DNA from: Bremia lactucae
Taxonomy: Eukaryota; Oomycota; Peronosporomycetes; Peronosporales; Peronosporaceae
Direction of reading: 5' to 3'
Length of the DNA stretch: 25,007 nucleotides
Assembly (NCBI RefSeq): GCF_004359215.1
Contig: NC_090613.1
Span: 1,290,158-1,315,164 of the forward strand
Each line of letters opens with the position of its first letter. Within the stretch, counting starts at the first letter, position 1. Below, piece after piece: positions 1 to 8,003 of this stretch. The notes under the pieces were generated by a model, which was not told where the DNA came from, did not search any database, and was given only the letters and a program-made list of their open reading frames with translations. Position numbers and translations under genes: made by a program.

Positions 1-101
1 CACATCAATACGTAGGGTATCGAGCGGTTCCCAAGAGTCAAAACTTTTCGGGTAACCTTTCCATTGGACGAGGAACCAAAATATGACATTTGTGTTTGTG
101 C
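1..101 (-). pseudogene. Ty3/gypsy pol C-terminal chromodomain fragment
   Basis: Read on the minus strand this stretch encodes FWFLVQWKGYPKSFDSWEPL followed by DTLRIDV. That is the core of a chromodomain (the VxWKGY...SWEP pattern) as found at the C-terminus of integrase in chromodomain-containing Ty3/gypsy elements, where it is thought to guide insertion to particular chromatin. The frame meets a TGA at 102-104 on the upstream side, so the link to any integrase is broken, and the other end leaves the window. A host chromodomain protein is possible, but the surrounding retrotransposon debris makes a pol tail more likely. Confidence 0.6.
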
Positions 102-815
102 TCATAAATTACTGACACTAGATGAAATATTTTGCATCCTGCTTTGATACCATATCCGGCTTAGGTGCGGCTGCGTTACATTAAACCCCTTTTTTTAACT
201 AATGGACTTCTAACGTCCGTTTTAGTAAGAGGCTTTTATTTACAGTCGTTTCTGGCGAACCTGTTTAGGCTGCTGACCAGCCGTGTCAATACGTCGGCTG
301 TCGACCATCTGTAGCCGAAAGGTCAAACAGAACGAGAAACCCATGTCGCACAAGGCATTCTACGCAACGTGCTTTAAAAATCACTGAAGTTTCGCTTGAA
401 TTAGCTGTGGATGCCTTAACGCGCTAACGACAATTTTGCTAACAACCTGAGCGGATCTTAGTTAAGGCTGAGCCACTGCTCAAGTTGGTTTCATCATGTG
501 ACGCGTTTCGAAGGATTTGAACTTTTGCCGAAAAGTTGCACCAAGCAACATCAAATGGCGATATTTTGATCCGACATTATGTGCCTTTCTGGTCGTCCTG
601 ACGACGTTACAGGCTTCGATCTAAGTCGCTTCGGTAGTCGATATGCTCCATGGACACGGCCAAGAACCGGAGCTGATGCAACCTGACGAATACACGGATG
701 AGGAGTTATGGATGCTGTCAGACACCCGTCAAGTTTGCAATTCAAAAAAGTTCCTAGGTGATTATTGACGAATGATTAATAGAATGTGAACTTAAAAGCA
801 ATATTCGAATTGTTG
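102..815. other. Unassigned DNA
   Basis: No recognisable gene. The longest open stretch (551-745, minus) has no family signature. If the chromodomain at 1-101 belongs to an older gypsy copy, this could be its decayed integrase and spacer region, but I could not find integrase motifs. Confidence 0.4.
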
Positions 816-1539
816 GAATTTGTGTCAAGGCAACACTTTCACATTTGATAATATTGCCAAGTCGTTGTAGTAAGACGGATTCATTTTGTGGCACTTGAAT
901 CGTCCCTCGAAAGTGGTACCTTTCGTAATGAATCTCTTTTCCTCCTCTATGAATTGACTTCCCTCTTCAAACGAGGTTAGCAACACTTGAAATTCAACAA
1001 TCACTTGTAGCCCTTTTCGTCCTTGTTTTCTGTAGCGGGGTGTCCGTTACAACGATACTATTTCTAAAAGATGAATAATAAATAATATCTCTTAGAAGAG
1101 GAAATAAAGACATTCAAAATTCTTATCGTTTATTAACTTTGACAAATAGTGGGAATTGATATCTTGCAACTATTTCTTATATTAATTTATTATATAAAGA
1201 TTAATAAATTGCTCCTTTTCCCCACACCTTTTGAATAAAAAAAATCAATTCGCAAACTAAATTTGTTACTCCTTCAACTTATGTAAAGATATTACTTTAA
1301 GATTTCAATCCAAAATGCAGAATGGCCAATACACATTATGTTTTACCTGTAATTAACTTATACAAATTATGCTTCAGCTACCATTGGCTAATACAAATTA
1401 TGATTCGGCTTTGATCGGCGAATTCATACTATGTTTCCACTGTAGATTAATGCCGCAATGTCCACACTATTCCTTGCCTACATAAAGGATGCTTGTTTAG
1501 CTCCTTTCTACAGTATCAATTCAATCACTCCTCCAACGT

Positions 1540-2165
1540 TAATATCAAACTTGGCAAAGACACTTGCAACCTACAAGATTTCAATGTGCTTCCCCCACCA
1601 GTACACAAAACCATTAACACATTCGAAGATCTCTTCAAAACTGCACGAGAGTCGTGAAGAATAGTCCATATAACCTTGAAGAATAAAAACATAGCTGGGC
1701 ATCCAATAGCCCGAAGACTTACTAATGAGGCAAAAGCTACCAATCAAGGGACCCTCCAATCTGGTGCTAGATCTAACGAGGCGAGAACAGCTTTGCACTG
1801 CAAAGTTCATCAAATATAGCTTGCTTGCGGGGCATCTACAATGAAAAAGGTTAAGTTCTAAATCAGAATGTTGTGGACTTAAGAATAATCAGTTGAGATT
1901 TTTATACTTCTCCTTTTATTTTCCAGGGTAAAATGCGAATCAGTTCCTCAATGGCAAAACACCACTTGCAGAACTACTTGAAGAACTTAAAGAAGGCCGT
2001 TTTACATAGAAAACCAGCAACGACAACGATATGACTACGTTTTGCCAATACAAAGTCTATCAAAGTGACACAGTGCTTTCCTTCTATTTGTTCTTGGACT
2101 GCACATACAAGACAAACAAGTACAATATGCTCTTGTTACATGCTGTTGGGTTTCCTTGCCCTAGT
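1540..2165 (+). pseudogene. MULE (Mutator-like) transposase N-terminal fragment, copy 1
   Basis: This is a decayed 5' part of a MULE transposase. After an internal 267 bp loss relative to copy 2, the frame from about 1686 reads NIAGHPIARRLTNEAKATNQ, a typical stretch after the FAR1/WRKY-like zinc-binding domain. After a putative intron come FLNGKTPLAELLEEL and then LFLDCTYKTNKYNMLLLHAVG. The last of these contains the LDCTYK motif with the first catalytic aspartate of the MULE DDE domain. The rest of the catalytic domain is absent. Several frameshifts and stops make it a pseudogene. The family assignment is from motif recognition. Confidence 0.7.
1850..1926 (+). other. Putative spliceosomal intron in MULE fragment, copy 1
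   Basis: The sequence begins GTTAAG and ends with a pyrimidine-rich tract and CCAG (CTTTTATTTTCCAG). Removing it joins the upstream transposase peptide to FLNGKTPLAELLEEL. A 76 bp version with the same ends sits at 6640-6715 in copy 2. Splicing is inferred. Confidence 0.5.
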
Positions 2166-2245
2166 TCAACAGTTTCTATATCACATTTAATATGTTTACA
2201 GAAGTCGTGGGAATAACAATTTTAATATGCATACTTAAAATTAGG

Positions 2246-2365
2246 GAAATGATATTTCCACCCGACTCCTTTTTATTGCTACATGACCGTTAATACGTCC
2301 ACCCCATTACCTTCTGTCTGGCATGCCCATTGGCTACCGTCTCACGTCCCGTCTACAACATGTAT
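2246..2365 (+). repeat. MULE family-2 terminal fragment, copy 1
   Basis: It starts GAAATGATATTTCCACCCGAC and continues through a GGCATGCCCATTGGCTACCG segment to CGTCTACAACATG. The reverse complement of about 10130-10259, the 5' end of the near-complete MULE at 8004-10259, carries the same sequence. It is therefore an isolated terminus of that family, ending where the MITE begins. Confidence 0.65.
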
Positions 2366-2694
2366 GTACAGTGCCTACCAGACGGAATGGAACGATGCCA
2401 GTCTTAATTAGTAGTCACATGCAGAATCGCCATTTTTGAACCCAGCATCACTCAATCGACTAGTAACAGTTCTAAAACTTACCCCATTTGCTTTCAAACC
2501 TCAACACATCATTCAATAGGCCTTTAAGCAGCTAATTGAATTATCAAAGCATTTTCTGCCGCCAATTTAGAAAGCATTTCATCATAACTTCGAACAGCAT
2601 TAACGAGTATTGATGGAGTGATGCTGGGTCAAAAAAAGGCGGTTCTGTATGTGTTTACTAATTAAAACTGGTATCGTTCCGTTACGTCTGGTAG
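2366..2694. mobile_element. Long-TIR MITE / fold-back element, copy 1
   Basis: The left arm starts CTACCAGACGGAATGGAACG (2375) and the right arm is its imperfect reverse complement ending CGTTACGTCTGGTAG (2694). Pairing continues for about 80 bp per arm, through CCCAGCATCACTC. There is no coding capacity. It is a non-autonomous inverted-repeat element. The right outer terminal bases seen in copy 2 (GGTACTGTAC) are missing here and replaced directly by an LTR. Confidence 0.75.
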
Positions 2695-3124
2695 GAAGTT
2701 GGTGGGCGCCTAAGCGACCTCACCCAACGAACTAAGCACCTTAGTACAAGTGACGTGGCGGGAGCGGTAATCCGACTCCACATGCTTACGAACTAAGAAG
2801 TAGTTTTCAGAACGATAAATAATTTATCGTATTAATTATAAAAACGATTTTAACCAATCATAAATGCTATCTCTGTAGATAGACACAGATACGTATTGCG
2901 AGCGTATAATTGTTAATTAACTCGTATCTTGGATGACGCTAGCCGTCATCCCTCCTAATGTGAATGCACCTTGGTGCATCACATACACAAGGGGTGGGTC
3001 ACAATGTGAACCCCGCCCAAGTGAACCGGTCTAATTTATTTACTTTAGTAATTGACCATCCCCTTAAGTACACCTTGTGTACTTAAAGGGGATTGTGTAA
3101 TATACGCAACTTTATCCTGTTACA
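2695..3124 (-). repeat. 3' LTR of gypsy element B (truncated)
   Basis: On the minus strand the LTR starts TGTAACAGGATAAAG at 3124 and runs left. It matches the 5' LTR of element C (21338 onward), including the AAGTACAC..GTGTACTT hairpin, the TGTGAATGCACC palindrome and the GATGACGCTAGCCGTCATC unit. The final roughly 106 bp of the LTR are absent, and the break joins the MITE at about 2694 with a few shared bases (AGG). Confidence 0.8.
3060..3091. repeat. LTR hairpin, near-perfect palindrome
   Basis: The arms CCCCTTAAGTACAC and GTGTACTTAAAGGGG are separated by a few bases. The same hairpin occurs in the element C LTR near 21380-21405, so it is a conserved part of this LTR family. A role in transcription or termination is only a guess. 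Confidence 0.7.
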
Positions 3125-3140
3125 CCATCCCACCCCTTCC
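3125..3140 (-). promoter_or_regulatory. Polypurine-tract-like sequence of element B
   Basis: On the minus strand the bases just before the LTR start are GGAAGGGGTGGGATGG, the purine-rich pattern expected of a PPT that primes plus-strand DNA synthesis. A GGAAGGGGTG also occurs inside the protease-RT linker of element C (about 23794), which suggests the B deletion joined there. Confidence 0.5.
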
Positions 3141-3804
3141 AAATCGCATTAGGCTCTAGGCGCTGTGCCGGTTCCTCGACGCTCGACTTCCTGTCAGCTC
3201 GACGTGTACTGCCACAAGCTTTTGTTTCTGTGCAGGACATTCGGACGCATGACTACTTGTCCTTTTTTTTCACTACTTCAGTCTCCATGAGCTGGGTAGG
3301 AGTTGGTGACGTTTGAAATCCCATCAACGCACCATCAACTGTGTTCGACACGACATCAGCTCAACACACCTCTCGCAGGAGCACATCCTTTCCGGTGTCC
3401 TGCGTAGAGTAACAACTGTATGTGTACGCCAGCCTATCCATTCTTGGTGTGTTGCCAACCATGGCATGCCTCGGATGAGATCATACAGACTCCATACCTA
3501 GCACTGTAAAGTTCTCCTTACAAGAGAAATCACAGAAGCCGAAGCCGAGTTCAACTTGAACTCCCTCAGACTTTACGAGCGTGCCGTTCCCTAAGCAAAC
3601 GGTCGCCTCTTCTCGCTTGTCATCCTGGCAAAGCAACTCAAACGTCGCCGGTCTCTTTCTTAGAGCCGCGAGTTTCACAAAATTTTGTGATGCACCCGAA
3701 TCCACTAGGATGGTCATCACCTGGTCATAGCCTCTTACATGAGCGCTAGAAACCAGCAGGGTTGAGGTCCGAAATTTCGAGACCTCAGGGACTATGCTAC
3801 CCAT
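3141..3804 (-). pseudogene. Gypsy element B protease and following linker
   Basis: The minus-strand frame 3804-3481 contains ILVDSGASQNFVKLAALRKR, a retropepsin-like aspartic protease active site (DSG) that is intact here. Further along the same strand, GMPWLATHQEWIGWRT is the conserved second half of the domain (the GMPWL motif) in a frame disrupted near 3480. The remainder, to about 3141, matches the element C protease-RT linker. No RT, RNase H or integrase follows; the PPT-like tract and LTR come directly afterwards. The protease would process Gag in the particle. The frame break makes it a pseudogene, although its catalytic triad is better preserved than in element C. Confidence 0.8.
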
Positions 3805-3847
3805 TTGTTCGACAACTCTGAGCTTAGGGGTAGCTTTAGAGTCCGCG

Positions 3848-4963
3848 TCAGTAGGGCATCCCGCCCCTACTGCGCTCCTGCATTCCCGACCCCTCAGTGG
3901 CCGATGCAGAAATCATGTGTATCGCACGCTGATTCTTGCCATCGCCCTTTGGAAAGGGAGTCCTCTTGCTGGGCATCTTCGCCCCAGCAGGGACCCTGGA
4001 ATAGCAGCGAGCCATCACATGGCCACGATTGCCGCATTTGTAGCAGACAATGTCTGCATTGCCCAACTGCATAGTAGTGGCATTTGACCTCTCGGCCGAC
4101 GGCTTATACCAAGCTGTCGCCGAGGCCTTGTTGTAAAATTTCTCCTCAACTAAGGCATTTGGATTGCCTCTTTTATTGTCGACGGCAGCTTTATGGAAAG
4201 GGCCTTTCACGATGGGCCATGCCGTAGTCCGTTCATATTACGTGGGCACCTCAATGTTCTCCGGAATCGAACCTACGGTAATGGATGCCGACAGCTAGCG
4301 CATCTTCTCCACATACTCTAGCAGGGATCGCTTCGCCTGTCGCGCTCCAAAGAAGCGCGGCTGGAGCAACACTTCGTTGTTAGGCGGCTGTAAATCGAGC
4401 GAATCTTTTCCTTGAAGATGCTCATGTAGGCAAAGCGTTTCCGTCTGCCAGAAGCGACGAGTAAGCCCAATCTGAGGCCTTACCGCGCAGACGCAACATG
4501 GCGAACAACACCATTCGGCTGTCTTCATCGATGAGCTGCAACACACCAGCCAGTGAACGATCGTGTACGCTGCCGTTCCATGAAACGTGGGCGGGGGAAT
4601 GGGCCTCGGCTGATGCGGCCGGGCGGAGAGCATCTCAACAGTCCTGTTGAGAACCTCGCTCTGAGCTTGCTCTCGCCTCAGCTCATACTGAGTCTGAGTG
4701 CCAGACCCCGCCGCAGCGTGGATTTGTGCCTCGAACGTGGCTCTCCGCTGTCCGAGAACGAATGCCTCAAACTGCTCCAACTGAGCAACATGTTGCTCAG
4801 GAGGACTGCTCAAGCGCCTGGCCAGGGCTTGTTCACCAAGTCCCTGCGCCAAGTGCTCTGCTACCTCCCAATGATATTCGGAGAGGTTGGAAGAATGCCC
4901 AATCAATATTGACTCATCCTCACTGACACGGTCAAAAATACGGGTCGTGGGAAGAATTTCAAG
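3848..4963 (-). pseudogene. Gypsy element B Gag (coiled coil, capsid remnant, CCHC zinc knuckle)
   Basis: The minus strand encodes, in order: an N-terminal segment with EVAEHLAQGLGEQALARRL and a heptad-rich stretch (QHVAQLEQFEAFVLGQRRA); a damaged capsid-like region with NNEVLLQPRFFGARQAKRSL; and a nucleocapsid zinc knuckle CYKCGNRGHVMARC (CX2CX4HX4C) at about 4010-4055, which binds RNA. Both ends align by eye with the element C Gag. The capsid middle (about 4390-4540) has drifted out of frame, and stops lie near 4210-4295. Open frames are 5002-4295 and 4210-3848. The open frame extends upstream into the LTR only by readthrough, so the true start is uncertain. Confidence 0.8.
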
Positions 4964-4971
4964 TGCTACCA
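4964..4971 (-). promoter_or_regulatory. Primer-binding-site-like TGGTAGCA, element B
   Basis: TGGTAGCA follows the LTR end on the minus strand. The same octamer follows the LTR ends of elements A1, A2 and C, with one change in A3. It starts with TGG, as expected for pairing with a tRNA 3' CCA, and resembles the TGGTATCA of many initiator-Met-primed elements. Confidence 0.5.
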
Positions 4972-5257
4972 ACTCTCGGCAGGCACGTCTTAATGCGGCC
5001 ACGCTCTACTTAAGCACACACCCAAACACAGCGAGGCAGCGGTTTGACCGTCTTCTCTCACGTGCAGTGAGGAAGTAAGTGGGCGCCTAAGCGACCTCAC
5101 CCAACGAACTAAGTACCTTAGTACAAGTGACGTCACGGGAGCGGTCATCCGACTCCACGTGCGCACTTACAAACTAGGGAGTAGTTTTCAGACTGATTCA
5201 TAATTTATCGTATTAATTATAAAATCGATTTTAACCAATTATAAATGCCATCTCTGT
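4972..5257 (-). repeat. 5' LTR of element B, partial (minus orientation)
   Basis: This is the terminal part of the LTR, starting beside the primer site and including the GTGGGCGCCTAAGCGACCTC segment also found at 2698. It covers only the downstream half of the LTR. At about 5257 the sequence switches to a plus-oriented LTR end of the same family. Confidence 0.75.
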
Positions 5258-5390
5258 TGTTGGGTGAGGTCGCTAACGCGCCCACCACAACTACCTCACT
5301 GCACGCAAGAGTAGCAGGTTAAACCGCTTCCTCGCTGCGCTAGGGTGTGTCTAAGTAGAGCGTGGCCGCATTACGACGTGCCCGCCTACA
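5258..5390 (+). repeat. Plus-oriented LTR end (family B/C)
   Basis: It matches 21779-21912 of element C and finishes at the same last bases, GCCCGCCTACA. The primer site does not follow, so this is the outer end of a 3' or solo LTR. Its flank is the first base of cassette copy 2. Together with 4972-5257 it forms a fold-back. Confidence 0.75.
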
Positions 5391-5984
5391 GAATTTGTGC
5401 CAAGGGAACACTTTCGAAAGTCGGACCTTTCGTTATGAATCTCTTTTTCTCCTCTTTGAATTGATTTCGCTCTTCGAACGATGTTACCAACACTTGAAAT
5501 TAAACAATCACTTGTAGCCCTTTTCATCCTTGTTTTCTGTGACGGGGTGTCTGTTACAACGATACGATTTCTATAAAATGAATAATAAATAATATTTCTT
5601 ATAAGAGAAAATAAATAAGTACGAAATTATTATCGTTTATTATTTTTGACTTAATAGCGGGTATTGATATCCCCACAACTATTTCTTTTTAATAATTTAT
5701 TTTAATATTAATAAACTGCTCCTTCTATCCTACAACTATTGGATAAGAAAATTTAAATTCGCACACTAAAATTGTTACTCCCTTTACTTTTGTAAAGATA
5801 TTAATTTAAGGTTTCAATCCAAAATGCCGAATGGCCAATACACATTATTTTTCACCTGTTATTAACTTAAACATACTATGCTTCAGCTATCATCGGCTAA
5901 AACGAATTATGTTTCGGCTTTGATTGGCGAATTCATACTATGTTTCCAGTGTGCTTAATGCCGCAATGTCCATAGTAATTCCTT

Positions 5985-6060
5985 GCCTGTATAAAATGCT
6001 TGTTTATATAAGGCTTGTTTAGCTCCTTTATACAGTCTCAGTTCAATCACACATCCACGG
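5985..6060 (+). promoter_or_regulatory. Promoter-like region of MULE fragment, copy 2
   Basis: Two similar TATA-like stretches, TATAAAATGCTTGTT and TATATAAGGCTTGTT, sit in tandem ahead of the first recognisable transposase codons (about 6070). A pyrimidine-rich possible initiator, CAATCACACATCC, follows. Copy 1 has a single weaker version near 1478-1500. Promoter activity is inferred. Confidence 0.35.
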
Positions 6061-6064
6061 TTTA

Positions 6065-6945
6065 TATCAAACTTGGCAAAGACACTTGCAACCTACAAGA
6101 TTTTAGTGTGCCTTCCCCACCAGTACACTGAACCATTGACGTACTCGAAGATTTCTTCAAAGCTGCACAAGAGTTTGCATTTATTGACGGCCTTGCGTTG
6201 GCTATCAAAGCTCTACAAAAATCTGCGATACTACATGAAGTGTGACTTAGGACGATACAAGGTAAGATTAATTATCAAAAGGGTACTTGTGGCACAAATT
6301 CCAACTTCACTTATCCAAAAATAAGAATAGGTCAAACCTTACTGAGGAGAATCGTCAGCGCAAAACGGCCACTAAGTTAATTGACTGCCCATTTTTGCTC
6401 TACGCTGCAGTATGTAAACATGGTTCAAAATGAAGATTGCTCGTGAAAAATAGTCCATATAACCATGAAGAATAAGAAACATTGCTGGGCATCCAATAGC
6501 CCGAAGACTTACTATTGAGGCAAAAACTACAATCAAAAGACCCTCCAATGTGGTGCTAGGTCTAACGAGGCGAGTAAAGCTCTTGCACTGCAAAGTTCAT
6601 CAAATATAGCTGGCATGAGGGACATCTAAAATGAATAAGGTTAAGTTTTAATATAGAATGTTGTGGACTTACGAATAATTAGTTGAGATTTTATACTTCT
6701 CCTTTTATTTTCCAGGGTAAAATGCGAAATCAATTCCTCAATGGCAAAACACCACTTGCAGAATTACTTGAAGAACTTAAGGAAGGCCCGTGTCACATCG
6801 AAAACCAGCATGACTACGTTTGCCAATAGAAAGTCTATCAAATTGACACACTGCTTTCCTTCTATTTGTTCTTGGACTGCACATACAAGACATACAAGTA
6901 CAATATGCTCGTGTTACATGCTGTTGGTTTCCTTGCCCTGATTCA
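6065..6945 (+). pseudogene. MULE transposase N-terminal fragment with zinc-binding domain, copy 2
   Basis: This is a fuller version of the copy 1 fragment. In order it encodes FKAAQEFAFIDGLALAIKAL; the zinc-binding core LIDCPFLLYAAVCKHGSK (about 6378-6432) followed by VKNSPYNHEE (about 6446-6475), giving the C-x-C...H-x-H layout of FAR1/WRKY-GCM1-type DNA-binding domains of MULE transposases; a 76 bp putative intron; FLNGKTPLAELLEELKEGP; and LFLDCTYKTYKYNMLVLHAVG with the first catalytic Asp. It stops short of the remaining catalytic residues. In-frame stops and frameshifts are frequent. Family recognition is by motifs and their order. Confidence 0.75.
6640..6715 (+). other. Putative intron in MULE fragment, copy 2
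   Basis: It has GTTAAG at the start and TTTTATTTTCCAG at the end, 76 bp long, in the same place as 1850-1926. Preservation of both ends in two diverged copies supports an ancestral intron. Confidence 0.5.
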
Positions 6946-7018
6946 ACATTGTGCTTACTACATTTAATATTTTACAGAAGTCGTGGGAATAACAATTTCA
7001 GTATGCATATTAATTAGG

Positions 7019-7136
7019 GAAATGATATTGCCACCCGACTATTTTATTGCTACCCGACCGTTAACAAGTCTACCCCATTGGCTTCTGTCTGGCATGCCCA
7101 TTGGCTACCGTCTCACGTCCCGTCTACAACATGTAT
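7019..7136 (+). repeat. MULE family-2 terminal fragment, copy 2
   Basis: GAAATGATATTGCCACCCGAC followed by ATTGCTACCCGACC and a GGCATGCCCATTGGCTACCG segment matches the reverse complement of the right end of the MULE at 8004-10259. Confidence 0.65.
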
Positions 7137-7473
7137 GTACGGTGCCCTACCAGGTGTAATGGAACGATGCCAGTTTTAATTAGTAGTCATATGCAGAATC
7201 GCCTTTTTTGAAACCGGCATCACTCAATCGATTAGCAAAGTTCTAAAACTTACTCCATTTGCTTTTAAAACTCAACACATCATTCAACAGGCCTTACAGC
7301 AGCTAACTGAATTATCAAAGTAATTTTTGCCGCCAATTTCGAAAGCATTCCATCATAACTCTGAACAGAATTAACGAGTATTGATGGAGTGATGCTGGGT
7401 TAAAAAGGCGGTTCTGTATGTGACTACTAATTAAAACTGGCATCGTTCCATTGCGTCTGGTAGGGTACTGTAC
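7137..7473. mobile_element. Long-TIR MITE, copy 2 (most complete)
   Basis: The outer ends are GTACGGTGCCCTACCAG on the left and CTGGTAGGGTACTGTAC on the right. They are reverse complements apart from a few changes, and pairing continues inward about 80 bp. No coding sequence. I could not identify a clear target duplication. Confidence 0.75.
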
Positions 7474-7659
7474 CCATGCTTCAGCTTTATTCACTTCGAA
7501 TGCATAAGGTCTTATGCAAGTTTCTCGAACAATATCGGTATTAAGATGTTCACCATATGCTTTAAATATCTATCTACTGCTTAATGGAAGATTTATAATC
7601 CGCCGCGCACAATCAAGTTGGTTGAGGATTTATGATCGAAGAGGACAATTTGTACTGAT
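7474..7659. other. Unassigned spacer
   Basis: I see no gene or repeat that I can name between the MITE and the DDE-like remnant. Confidence 0.3.
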
Positions 7660-7895
7660 TCTCCTGTGTTAAACTTGATTACACCGACGGCAAGTTGGCA
7701 GTGCACGTCTCCGGGACTCTCCGATAACATCATTGATATTATGAGCGGCGCCGGCTTTATTATCAACAACTGTTTGGCTGATCGTGGTATGCTCGTGAAG
7801 AGAGAGATCACGGCGCCCTGTATTATCAGGACGTGCGATGTGCACCTTGCTCCCAAAAAGGCGACCATGACCGCGCAGAAGGACTGGATCTAAGA
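7660..7895 (+). pseudogene. Possible DDE_Tnp_4-type (Harbinger/THAP-like) transposase remnant
   Basis: The plus-strand frame reads LITPTASWQCTSPGLSDNII, then a short gap and LADRGMLVKREI, then CDVHLAPKKATMTAQ. The order SD(N/T)xI, (M/L)ADRG, C-x-V-x-L-x-P and KAxMTA resembles the middle of DDE_Tnp_4 (PF13359) transposases, in which the ADRG aspartate is catalytic. Only about 75 codons survive. The upstream part holding the first Asp is out of frame and a TAA follows at 7891-7893. The minus strand is also open here (7944-7669 and 7868-7593) but shows no family signature. This is recognition from memory at moderate confidence. Confidence 0.5.
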
Positions 7896-7994
7896 CCGTG
7901 GCCGCGGTCCCGCTTGCATCCATATTTGATAATGTGTCATCCATGATTTTCTGTAGACGCGGCGGTGCCTGTTCGTATGTATGAGTTAACCGTG

Positions 7995-8003
7995 CTATAT
8001 AAT
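7995..8003. repeat. Candidate 9 bp target-site duplication, left
   Basis: CTATATAAT here is repeated at 10260-10268, just outside the other end of the MULE. A length of 9 bp is typical of MULEs. The AT-rich sequence makes chance agreement possible. Confidence 0.5.

Larger units (their letters stand above)
816..2694 (+). repeat. Composite cassette, copy 1 (MULE fragment + MULE end + MITE)
   Basis: The whole interval is repeated in the same order and orientation at 5391-7473 with many scattered substitutions and indels. The shared order is: GAATTTGTG start, AT-rich segment, promoter-like stretch, MULE N-terminal coding fragment with a putative intron, a MULE family-2 terminus, and a long-TIR MITE. 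Copy 1 has about 70 bp near 845-915 that copy 2 lacks. Copy 1 lacks 267 bp (copy-2 positions 6174-6440) from the coding part. Copy 1 ends abruptly against the LTR of element B. Confidence 0.85.
5391..7473 (+). repeat. Composite cassette, copy 2
   Basis: This is the second copy of the 816-2694 unit, starting directly at an LTR end. It retains 267 bp of transposase coding sequence missing from copy 1 and the complete outer ends of the MITE. Confidence 0.85.

Noticed and set aside
551..745. 64-codon minus-strand open frame
   Set aside because: No family motif, no repeat and no context. This length is expected by chance in such sequence.
1036..1055. GGGGTGTCCGTTACA in the cassette as an LTR end
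   Set aside because: It resembles the family A LTR terminus, but the order of flanking segments does not fit either LTR orientation. It was too weak to annotate.
1525..1813. Minus-strand open frames over the MULE fragment
   Set aside because: They are antisense shadows of the plus-strand transposase remnant, which has clear family motifs.
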